A DNA stretch of 5,061 nucleotides from Treponema sp. (GTDB taxonomy: Bacteria; Spirochaetota; Spirochaetia; Treponematales; Breznakiellaceae), in the NCBI GenBank assembly GCA_031255875.1, contig JAIRRR010000131.1, positions 1 through 5,061 of the forward strand, written 5' to 3'. Below are positions 1-4,931 of the stretch, piece after piece (position 1 is the first letter of the stretch; each line of letters starts with the position of its first letter). Both the position numbers and the translations under genes were made by a program. The notes under the pieces were generated by a model, which saw nothing but the letters and a program-made list of their open reading frames with translations, had not been told where the DNA came from and did not search any database.

Positions 1-71
1 ACGGCCTCTTCAGCTATCAAAGCCCCTACGGTAAACAAAGCGATAACTACAAGAATGAATATCCGTTTCAT
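1..71 (-). CDS. flaA: Secreted protein start, probable periplasmic flagellar sheath protein FlaA (partial)
   Basis: Only the first 23 complete codons are inside the window; the gene runs off the left edge. The visible protein starts MKRIFILVVIALFTVGALIA and continues EEAV. It is a classic signal peptide: two basic residues, a hydrophobic core of about 15 residues, and a likely cleavage site after the Ala at position 20. No cysteine is seen, so it is probably secreted rather than a lipoprotein. The start is well supported: AAAGGAG lies 6 bases before the ATG, and strong promoter elements lie further upstream. FlaA proteins coat the periplasmic flagellar filament of spirochetes and, as I recall, often begin their mature part with an AEE- or AEEAV-like stretch. 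The upstream amidase and GerMN genes match the order I remember next to flaA1 in T. pallidum. Being a secreted protein gene is nearly certain; the FlaA identity is inferred from 23 residues plus context. Confidence 0.5.
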   Translation of the reverse strand, partial: MKRIFILVVIALFTVGALIAEEA

Positions 72-227
72 TCACAGCTCCTTTAAATGCATTATAGAAT
101 AGTTAGTATTACAGATATACCAGAGTATATTAGATACCGGCAATTTGTCAATGCCCTTTGTCAGAAATTCTTTTCCAGGGCGGTTTTTGCCGGAATATCC
201 AACAACGCCGATCATGTCCCCAGGCAT
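72..227 (-). CDS. Possible 51-residue leader peptide or small protein (weak candidate)
   Basis: This minus-strand frame starts with ATG at 227-225. GGAGG lies 9 bases upstream (241-237), just after the start expected from the distal promoter. The frame ends with TGA at 74-72, directly against the ATG of the next gene (TGAATG), which would suit translational coupling. The product would begin MPGDMIGVVGYSG and end IMHLKEL. It has no signal peptide, no clear membrane segment, and no family I recognise. Against it: the proximal promoter lies inside the frame, codon use is AT-rich and unlike the neighbouring genes, and a frame this short can occur by chance. I list it because of its position, not because coding is shown. 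Confidence 0.2.
   Translation of the reverse strand: MPGDMIGVVGYSGKNRPGKEFLTKGIDKLPVSNILWYICNTNYSIMHLKEL
78..84 (-). promoter_or_regulatory. Strong Shine-Dalgarno of the left-edge gene
   Basis: On the minus strand the sequence reads AAAGGAG, followed by 6 bases and the ATG at 71-69. It is the best ribosome binding site in the window and fixes the start of the secreted protein. It also lies inside the last codons of the 51-codon frame at 72-227, so ribosomes finishing that frame would end right beside it. Confidence 0.85.
124..151 (-). promoter_or_regulatory. Proximal sigma-70-type promoter of the left-edge (flaA-like) gene
   Basis: The minus strand has a perfect -35 box TTGACA (151-146), a 16-base spacer, and the -10 box TATACT (129-124; 5 of 6 to TATAAT). 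Transcription would start near 117, giving a leader of about 46 bases before the ATG at 71, with the Shine-Dalgarno well placed. The local AT-richness contrasts with the GC-rich genes around it. A vegetative sigma-70 promoter would fit the reported regulation of flaA in spirochetes, which as I recall is sigma-70 rather than sigma-28 dependent. Start site and activity are inferred. Confidence 0.7.
134..160 (-). promoter_or_regulatory. Possible sigma-28 (flagellar) promoter overlapping the sigma-70 promoter
   Basis: The minus strand reads CAAA (160-157), 15 bases, then GCCGGTAT (141-134). The FliA/sigma-28 consensus is TAAA-N15-GCCGATAA, so the match is 3 of 4 and 6 of 8 with exactly the right spacing. 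Its -10-like element lies within the spacer of the TTGACA/TATACT promoter, so the two polymerases would exclude each other. The match is partial and may be chance. It is worth recording because the downstream gene is probably flagellar. Confidence 0.3.
144..163 (-). repeat. Direct repeat TGACAAA, two copies 13 bases apart
   Basis: On the minus strand TGACAAA occurs at 163-157 and again at 150-144, a period of 13 bases. The second copy overlaps the -35 box TTGACA. The arrangement could be a tandem regulator site or chance in an AT-rich promoter. The period is not a clean 10-11-base helical turn, which weakens a same-face binding model. Confidence 0.35.
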
Positions 228-249
228 CCCCAGACGCCTCCGTATATAA

Positions 250-278
250 ATTATAACCGCCCGCAACGCAAAAATCAA
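250..278 (-). promoter_or_regulatory. Distal sigma-70-type promoter in the leader
   Basis: The minus strand has TTGATT (278-273; 4 of 6 to TTGACA), a 17-base spacer, and a perfect TATAAT (255-250). The start would fall near 243, about 120 bases upstream of the start expected from the proximal promoter, making a leader of about 170 bases for the left-edge gene. Just downstream is GGAGG (241-237), then an ATG at 227. No other minus-strand gene lies before the left-edge one, so this would be an alternative promoter for it, or would drive a small RNA or leader peptide. Function is inferred. Confidence 0.5.
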
Positions 279-357
279 GGGCCGAATCCAAAAATCCCGC
301 TGCCTTGGCAAAATCTTCACAATTCTTGCAGCATTCGGACGGCAAATCCGCGCGGCT

Positions 358-384
358 TTCCGGCGGGCCCTATTCTTGCCGGAA
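358..384. terminator. Inverted repeat at the 3' end of the GerMN gene, possible hairpin
   Basis: TTCCGGC (358-364) and GCCGGAA (378-384) are perfect 7-base inverted arms around a 13-base loop that contains GGGCCC. The hairpin spans the GerMN stop codon. Only the plus strand carries a T tract directly after the stem (385-389, part of the A+T run that follows). As a Rho-independent terminator it would therefore best stop antisense (plus-strand) transcription coming from the leader. On the minus strand no U tract follows, so there it may only shield the 3' end of the mRNA. Purely structural evidence. Confidence 0.3.
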
Positions 385-900
385 TTTTTCCGGAAAAGCC
401 TCGTTGCCCGCGACAAAAAGGCGCGCATCCTTTACAAAGCTGAAATTCCGCCGGATTCCCCTTCGCAGGGCGGACAGGCTTTTGAAGACATCCCCCCCTT
501 CGACGGGAAAAGCTGCGGCTTCGGAAAGGTCCAGATAGGCCGTCCCGTCCCGGAACAGCAGGGACTCGAGCCGGACGCCGCGCGGGAACAGGGGCAGGGC
601 GCCCGGGGAAACCGGCCCGAGCAGGGCCTCGTCCGCGTAAAACCTGAGCTTTTCTTCCCGGCCCGGCGGCAGGGGGAGCAGGCGTTCCTCGACCAGCTCG
701 TTCCCGCTCTCAATGTCGTAAAAGACAAACGTCGCCCGGGCAAGCCCCCGCGCCCGGTAATCGAGGAAGGCGAGCAGGCCCAGCAAAACGAGGTACAGGA
801 GCCTGCGGCAGACAGCGCTGCGGAAAAAACGGGCGGGGAGGCCCGGCAGCAGGCCCAAGCCCGGGGATTTGCGGGCGGCCCCGCTTGAAAACACGCTCAT
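370..900 (-). CDS. Membrane-anchored GerMN-domain protein
   Basis: A 176-residue protein. A basic N-terminus (about 1-33) is followed by a short hydrophobic segment (about 34-46, LLYLVLLGLLAFL) that probably acts as an uncleaved anchor. There is no lipobox cysteine. The rest (about 56-170) reads like a GerMN domain: YADEALLGP at 88-96, FPRGVRLESLLF at 105-116, then DGTAYLDLS at 118-126, the usual 'gp-P.Gv.L.s-dG.ayvDlS' pattern. It ends with a strand such as LFVAGNE. GerMN domains are known from spore germination protein GerM and envelope lipoproteins, and are thought to bind peptidoglycan or partner proteins without being enzymes. Its ATG overlaps the amidase TGA by 4 bases (ATGA), so the two are probably coupled and act together on the cell wall. 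The only nearby purine-rich site, GGAGG at 920-916, lies 15 bases upstream, too far to be optimal, which also favours coupling. The domain call is by pattern; the exact function is unknown. Confidence 0.8.
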   Translation of the reverse strand: MSVFSSGAARKSPGLGLLPGLPARFFRSAVCRRLLYLVLLGLLAFLDYRARGLARATFVFYDIESGNELVEERLLPLPPGREEKLRFYADEALLGPVSPGALPLFPRGVRLESLLFRDGTAYLDLSEAAAFPVEGGDVFKSLSALRRGIRRNFSFVKDARLFVAGNEAFPEKFRQE

Positions 901-2066
901 TGGCTAAAGATAAAACCTCCGGAACTTTCAAAACTCGTTACAAAATCGGTAATTCCTTTATATATCGCCTCGCTCAGTTTTTTCAAGCTTTCCCCGGAGC
1001 TGAGGAGCTCGGCGTCGGCGGGGTTGGTGATAAAGCCGAGCTCTACCAGGACCGAGGGCATGCGGACGTTGCGGACCACGAACCATTCCTCAGCCTTGAG
1101 CCCCCGCGCCGGAAGGGAGCGGCCCATGGCCTCGCCGATGCGCCGGTTAATCGCCTGGGCTATCATGATGCTTTCGTTGGTGAATTCCTCCTGGAGCATG
1201 TCGTTCACGATCGGGATGATCTCCGCGCTGTCCTGGAATTTTTCCTTGTCGATGAGGTCCCTGCGGTAGTCCGGGCTGAGGTACCAGACCTCGTAGCCCC
1301 GGGCGTGCCGGTTCAGCGACGCGTTGGCATGGATCGAAACGTAGAGTATGGCCTCGTTGTCCTTGAGGGGGACCGAATTGGCCAGGGAGGCCCGTTCTTC
1401 AAGGGTGGGATACACATCCCGGTCCCTGGTGAGGAGCACCCGCTTGTCCGGATAGGCCGCGCTGAGCCGGGCGTAGAGGTCCAGCGAGGCTTCCAGGGTG
1501 ATGTCCTTCTCCGAAAGGGTCATGCTTTTCCCGTTGATCGTGTGGGTCCCCCGGGCGCCGGGATCCTTGCCCCCGTGGCCCGGGTCTACGACGATGGCGG
1601 CGATGCGGTAGCGGAACTGTTCGTTGAGGATGGAGTCGTCGAAGGCCCGCTTTATCCCGGCGACAAAGGATTCCGGGAAGCGGAGGAGGCCGTTTTCCAG
1701 CCAGGGGGCGGGAAGGCTGAGGATTTCCCGGGAATCGAGGATCACGGGGGCCTCCTCGCCGGGATAGGCGGCGCCGAAAGAGGCGTGGTGGCCCGAAAGG
1801 GAAATGTTCCCGGTGCGGAACAGGGGGTCCCAGCGGAAAGCCGGATCGGGCCCGAGGGACTTCAGGGCGTCGTCCAGGGAGAGGCTCGGCTCCAGGCTGT
1901 TCCGGCCGCCGACCGGGGCGTTCCCGGTTTCCGGGCCGCCGGAAGAATCCGCAGGCCGGTTTGTTCCCTGCTGGAGGCCGTTGGGGGAACTGTCCGACTG
2001 GGCGGGAACGGGAAAGGACAGGGCGAGGAGGATTGCGATCAGCGCCGGGCCGCGAAGGCGGGGCAA
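897..2066 (-). CDS. Secreted N-acetylmuramoyl-L-alanine amidase (Amidase_3 family)
   Basis: This zinc hydrolase cuts the amide bond between N-acetylmuramic acid and L-alanine in peptidoglycan, in the periplasm. From the TTG at 2066 it is 389 residues: signal peptide 1-22 (MPRLRGPALIAILLALSFPV then PAQ), a Ser/Gly/Pro-rich linker (about 23-60), a region of about 75-145 resembling the N-terminal 'stalk' of some envelope proteins, and the catalytic domain (about 153-380). Zinc ligands visible are His164 (VVDPGHGGKDPGA), Glu186 (LSEKDITLE) and His246 (YVSIHANAS). Glu342 in VLVELGFITNP is the expected catalytic glutamate. No LysM or SPOR-like domain is seen. The TTG start is chosen because it gives a clean signal peptide, but it has no good Shine-Dalgarno. 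The same frame stays open upstream, and an ATG at 2291-2289 inside the end of the ATP-grasp gene would add 75 Arg/Pro-rich residues, which is unlikely. The downstream GerMN gene overlaps the stop. The function is secure; the start is moderately supported. Confidence 0.88.
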   Translation of the reverse strand: MPRLRGPALIAILLALSFPVPAQSDSSPNGLQQGTNRPADSSGGPETGNAPVGGRNSLEPSLSLDDALKSLGPDPAFRWDPLFRTGNISLSGHHASFGAAYPGEEAPVILDSREILSLPAPWLENGLLRFPESFVAGIKRAFDDSILNEQFRYRIAAIVVDPGHGGKDPGARGTHTINGKSMTLSEKDITLEASLDLYARLSAAYPDKRVLLTRDRDVYPTLEERASLANSVPLKDNEAILYVSIHANASLNRHARGYEVWYLSPDYRRDLIDKEKFQDSAEIIPIVNDMLQEEFTNESIMIAQAINRRIGEAMGRSLPARGLKAEEWFVVRNVRMPSVLVELGFITNPADAELLSSGESLKKLSEAIYKGITDFVTSFESSGGFIFSQ

Positions 2067-2280
2067 GCGGCCCGGAAACGGTCGCCCGGCCGGGAGCCGC
2101 CAGCCTGGATGGGGGGTAGCGGAAGCCCGGACGGGGGGCGGCGCGGCCTGCCGCGCGTGTCCGGCCCGGAGAGCGGGGCTGGAGCGCAGGGGGGCCGGAA
2201 AGCGGCCTGATCCCCGGCGCGGCCGCCTTACGGTAACAGGCCCCCCTCTCTGAATACCCGCCCCGGAGGGGAATTTGCCG
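2067..2280. other. GC-rich gap between the ATP-grasp and amidase genes
   Basis: If the amidase starts at the TTG, 214 bases separate it from the ATP-grasp stop. The stretch is as GC-rich as the genes and all minus-strand frames are rather open, but the amidase-frame translation is Arg/Pro-rich and unlike a folded domain. I see no convincing sigma-70 promoter, terminator or RNA gene, only short GC stems such as CCCCTCCGGGG. The amidase could be transcribed with the upstream pair, or from a promoter I cannot recognise. Confidence 0.45.
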
Positions 2281-3939
2281 CTAAAGATCATCGCCGCCCG
2301 CCCCGCCGCTCCGGGAATTGCCGTACAAAAGGTCCACGATATAGGCGGCCCCCTGGTAAGCGCCGCGGATAAGGGCGGCCCAGAAGCGCCGGCCCAGGAG
2401 ATCGCCTGCGGCGGCTCCGCCGGAGGGCGCCGGGGGCAGGGAAAAGCCGGTGAGGGACCGTACCGCGTCGAGGCTCTCTTCCACGCTGCGGCCCGCGTAA
2501 TCCCTGAGGCCCGATTCGGCAAAATCGGGAAAGGGGACCAGGGCGGGCCCCGCCGGGGCTGAAACGCCCGCCCGGGGGGCGGGATCCGGGAGCCGCTCCA
2601 GGGCGGAAACGACGGCCGGGCCCACGGGAAAGGCCGCGGGGGGCCACAGGGCGGCCCTGTCTTTTGCGTCCAGGAAGGCTGCGGTGGCTTTGTCCGGGGC
2701 TTCCAGGCGGATAAGGACGGCCCGGGCGGCAAAATCGGCGGCTTCCGCCGCGCTTTCCCTGTCCGGCGCGGCGGCGATGACATTGCCGCACTTGGAGACG
2801 TTGTTTTCCGGGAAATCGGCCCGGCCGCCCTCCGAAGCGCGGAGGAAGAGGTCTTTTACATAGGGGGCCGCTTTGGCGTCACGGAGGCCGTGAACGGACC
2901 GGACCTTGCCGGGGATGGAGATAAACGCCCGTTCCGCGCAGGTCCAGGAACGGGCCGCGCCCGGGCAGTCCGGCCTGAGGCCTATGGCGGCCCGGATTGC
3001 GCCCCTTGTCGGCTCGACCCCGGAAGCGTAGGGGTAGGTCCAGCCGGACATATAGCCCCCGGAAAGCCGGGCGGCGATTTCGCCCACCATCGGCCCCCGG
3101 GGCGTGAGTTTTATGTCGCCCTTGGCCGCGCCCACGGCATCCTTGTCCAAAAGCCCCAGGGCCCTGGCCCCTTCGGTAAAAACGCCGAGCAGGGAGGCGG
3201 CCTCTTTTTCCCCCAGGGCCGCGGGCATGGTGTGGCCCATCTCTATAAAATAGGGGGGGAAACAGATATGCCGGTCCGCGAGGCCGCAGATGGTGATTTC
3301 GCCGTGAAAAACCAGGGCGTCCACGGAAAATTCCGGGCCGTCCATGTACTCTTCCACGATCACGCGGCCTTTGCGGGAGAATTTGACCGCGCCGGACAGG
3401 GCGGATTCAAGCTCGCCCGGGCTGTCCGCGCGGCGGCAGCCCCGGCCGCCCATGTTGTCCGCAGGCTTGACCACGGCGGGAAAGCCGAACGGGAGGGAGA
3501 GGCCGCCGGGCGGCATTCCGTCCAGGGTAAGGAATTCCGGGGAGGGGACGCCGGCCTGTTTGAAGCACAGGCGCATGCGGCCCTTGTCCGAGGCGTTGAG
3601 CGCGGTCTCGTAGGGTATGCCCGGAAGGCCGAGGCGTTCGGCGACCCAGGCGACGGTGGCGGAAAAGTCCGTTCCCGCGGTCATGATGCCGGCGAGCCTT
3701 CCCCCTGCCTTGAGATCCCGGGCCAGGGCCTCCACGCCCTCTTTGTCCTTGAGGTCTATGCGCTCGAACCTGTCCGCGAGAGGCGCATACAGCGCCCCGC
3801 CGTCGCCGTCCGCCACCACGGTTTCAAGCCCCATCTCTTTGGCGATGCTTATGGCGGGGCCCTGCATGATCCCCGCCCCCAGAATGATAAGCTGCTTCCT
3901 GCGGCCTTCCTGCCGGCCGCCTTTCCTCGTGTTTTCCAT
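2281..3939 (-). CDS. ATP-grasp domain ligase of unknown substrate
   Basis: ATP-grasp enzymes use ATP to make an acyl-phosphate and join a carboxylate to an amine or similar nucleophile. The 552-residue protein has a basic tail (1-16), a pre-ATP-grasp nucleotide-binding fold beginning LIILGAGIMQGPA (17-29) with TAGTDFS at 87-93, and an ATP-grasp domain from about 115. Visible motifs are the ATP-binding VVKPADNMGGRGC (156-168), VEEYMDGPEFSVDA (195-208), and the Mg-binding DIKLTPRGPMVGEIAARLSGG region (275-295). A C-terminal lid-like part (about 379-412; NNVSKCGNVIAAA then an Ala/Glu helix) is typical of the CarB/PurD/PylC-like branch. Residues about 415-552 are an extra Ala/Pro-rich region with an aromatic/Leu segment near 519-538 (FWAALIRGAYQGAAYIVDLL); I do not recognise it. 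It starts 2 bases after the methyltransferase stop, so the pair is almost certainly one operon. The Shine-Dalgarno is weak, again suggesting coupling. No specific substrate can be assigned from sequence. Confidence 0.85.
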   Translation of the reverse strand: MENTRKGGRQEGRRKQLIILGAGIMQGPAISIAKEMGLETVVADGDGGALYAPLADRFERIDLKDKEGVEALARDLKAGGRLAGIMTAGTDFSATVAWVAERLGLPGIPYETALNASDKGRMRLCFKQAGVPSPEFLTLDGMPPGGLSLPFGFPAVVKPADNMGGRGCRRADSPGELESALSGAVKFSRKGRVIVEEYMDGPEFSVDALVFHGEITICGLADRHICFPPYFIEMGHTMPAALGEKEAASLLGVFTEGARALGLLDKDAVGAAKGDIKLTPRGPMVGEIAARLSGGYMSGWTYPYASGVEPTRGAIRAAIGLRPDCPGAARSWTCAERAFISIPGKVRSVHGLRDAKAAPYVKDLFLRASEGGRADFPENNVSKCGNVIAAAPDRESAAEAADFAARAVLIRLEAPDKATAAFLDAKDRAALWPPAAFPVGPAVVSALERLPDPAPRAGVSAPAGPALVPFPDFAESGLRDYAGRSVEESLDAVRSLTGFSLPPAPSGGAAAGDLLGRRFWAALIRGAYQGAAYIVDLLYGNSRSGGAGGDDL

Positions 3940-3941
3940 AA

Positions 3942-4931
3942 TTAGACATCCGCTCTTTTTACTGCGTAAACTTCAAAGGTATCTCCCCAGCCCAAAGCCC
4001 GGCTTATACCGAGGCAGAGCCGGTAGGCGGCCCCGCGCCGGTTCTTGAGGAGGCCGCCTATCACGGGAAAGCGTTCGGGATGATGGCCGGTGATCACGGT
4101 TTTCCGCAGGTCAAAGCCGAAACGGCCGAGGGCGCGCGAAACCCGGCGGGGATCCCAGACGGTCCAGTGGTCGCCGGGGCTTGCCCTGAGGAATTCAGCC
4201 CGGGATTTGCGGGCCGATATTCCGGAAAATGAGGGCGCGGACCAGGCGAGGACCCCGCCGGGCCTGAGCAGCCGGCGGATCTCGGCAAGCGCCTCCCCCG
4301 GGCCGGTAAAATGCTCGATCACGTACCAGAGCGTCACGGCGGCAAAGCCCTGCTCCGGGAAGGAATCCCCGCGCGCCGCTTCCGGGAAAAAGCCCCGGGC
4401 CGCGGGCAGGCGGAGTTCGTCCCGCACATAGGCCACGGCTTCCGCCGAGGGATCGATGCCGGCCGGCTCAAAGCCCTGCTCCGCAGCGGCGGCCAGGAAC
4501 GGGCCGAACGCGCAGCCTATGTCCAGCAGCCGTTCCGGCCGGGCGCGGGGCGGGCCGCCTCTTTGTGGGAGGATACGCCTGATCCGGCGGAGGCGGGCCA
4601 GGGCGGCCTTTTTCAGGTTCGGGAAATCCTCGAGGTAGGTCTTGCCGTACTGTTTCCGGTAAGAATCAGAAAAGTAATCGGCCCCGTATTCAACAGAAGG
4701 CGGCGCGGCCCGTTCCAGGTACACCAGGGAGCAGCGGCGGCAGCGGCGGTAAGTCCGCTCGGGGAAACGGGCCAGTACCGGGTCCTCGGCCCGGTCATTG
4801 CGGCCGCAGGCCGGGCAGCCCGGGGGCAAAAGCGGCGTAAGGCCGTTGATGAGGCTTCCGAGCGGCCTGTTGCGGGGGGGCCCCGCCCTATCGTCCGGAA
4901 GCCAGCGGCCGGCCAGTTCCCGGCAGCGCAT
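3942..4931 (-). CDS. Class I SAM-dependent methyltransferase with N-terminal CxxC/CxxC motif
   Basis: Transfers a methyl group from S-adenosylmethionine to an unknown small molecule or envelope component; it has no signal peptide, so it is cytoplasmic. In the 329-residue version, CPAC (39-42) and CRRC (64-67) form a probable zinc-binding pair. The Rossmann-type methyltransferase core follows: motif I LLDIGCAFGPFL (135-146), the acidic motif AGIDPS (157-162), VTLWYVIEHF (199-208) and LLRPGGVLAWSAPS (221-234). The C-terminus holds SPGDHWTVWDP, TGHHPERFPV and GDTFEVYAVK, which I take as a family signature. The domain resembles Methyltransf_11/23-type proteins found near polysaccharide or lipid genes. 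The ATG at 4931-4929 has AGGA 7 bases upstream (4942-4939), so it is a reasonable start. But the frame stays open to the right edge with high GC at third positions, so the true start may lie outside. An internal TTG just before the zinc motif is a less likely alternative. The ATP-grasp gene follows after 2 bases. Confidence 0.83.
   Translation of the reverse strand: MRCRELAGRWLPDDRAGPPRNRPLGSLINGLTPLLPPGCPACGRNDRAEDPVLARFPERTYRRCRRCSLVYLERAAPPSVEYGADYFSDSYRKQYGKTYLEDFPNLKKAALARLRRIRRILPQRGGPPRARPERLLDIGCAFGPFLAAAAEQGFEPAGIDPSAEAVAYVRDELRLPAARGFFPEAARGDSFPEQGFAAVTLWYVIEHFTGPGEALAEIRRLLRPGGVLAWSAPSFSGISARKSRAEFLRASPGDHWTVWDPRRVSRALGRFGFDLRKTVITGHHPERFPVIGGLLKNRRGAAYRLCLGISRALGWGDTFEVYAVKRADV

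Larger units (their letters stand above)
72..369. other. AT-rich intergenic leader between the GerMN gene and the left-edge gene
   Basis: This 298-base stretch has much more A+T than the coding regions on its right. On the minus strand it holds the two sigma-70-type promoters, the sigma-28-like match, a TGACAAA direct repeat and the Shine-Dalgarno for the left-edge gene. I see no tRNA, no recognised riboswitch and no clear Rho-independent terminator for the GerMN transcript, so read-through into the leader is possible. Nothing convincing is coded on the plus strand. Confidence 0.7.

Noticed and set aside
91..96. Perfect TATAAT on the minus strand next to the Shine-Dalgarno
   Set aside because: No -35 box at 16-18 bases (TATATC at 119-114), and a start from it would fall at or past the ribosome binding site.
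148..345. Minus-strand TTG-started frame of 65 codons with several cysteines
   Set aside because: No Shine-Dalgarno, mixed codon use unlike the neighbours, and it contains the distal promoter and overlaps another possible frame.
885..2210. Long plus-strand open frame (441 codons) opposite the amidase
   Set aside because: It is the mirror of a GC-rich gene with clear amidase motifs on the other strand. Its translation is low-complexity Gly/Val/Arg-rich with no recognisable domain.
2292..2783. Upstream part of the open frame containing the amidase
   Set aside because: It lies inside the ATP-grasp coding sequence, is Pro/Arg-rich, and precedes a clear signal peptide, so it is not part of the protein.
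2890..3945. Plus-strand open frame (351 codons) opposite the ATP-grasp gene
   Set aside because: A shadow of the strongly supported minus-strand gene; the translation is Gly/His/Arg/Pro-rich with no motif.
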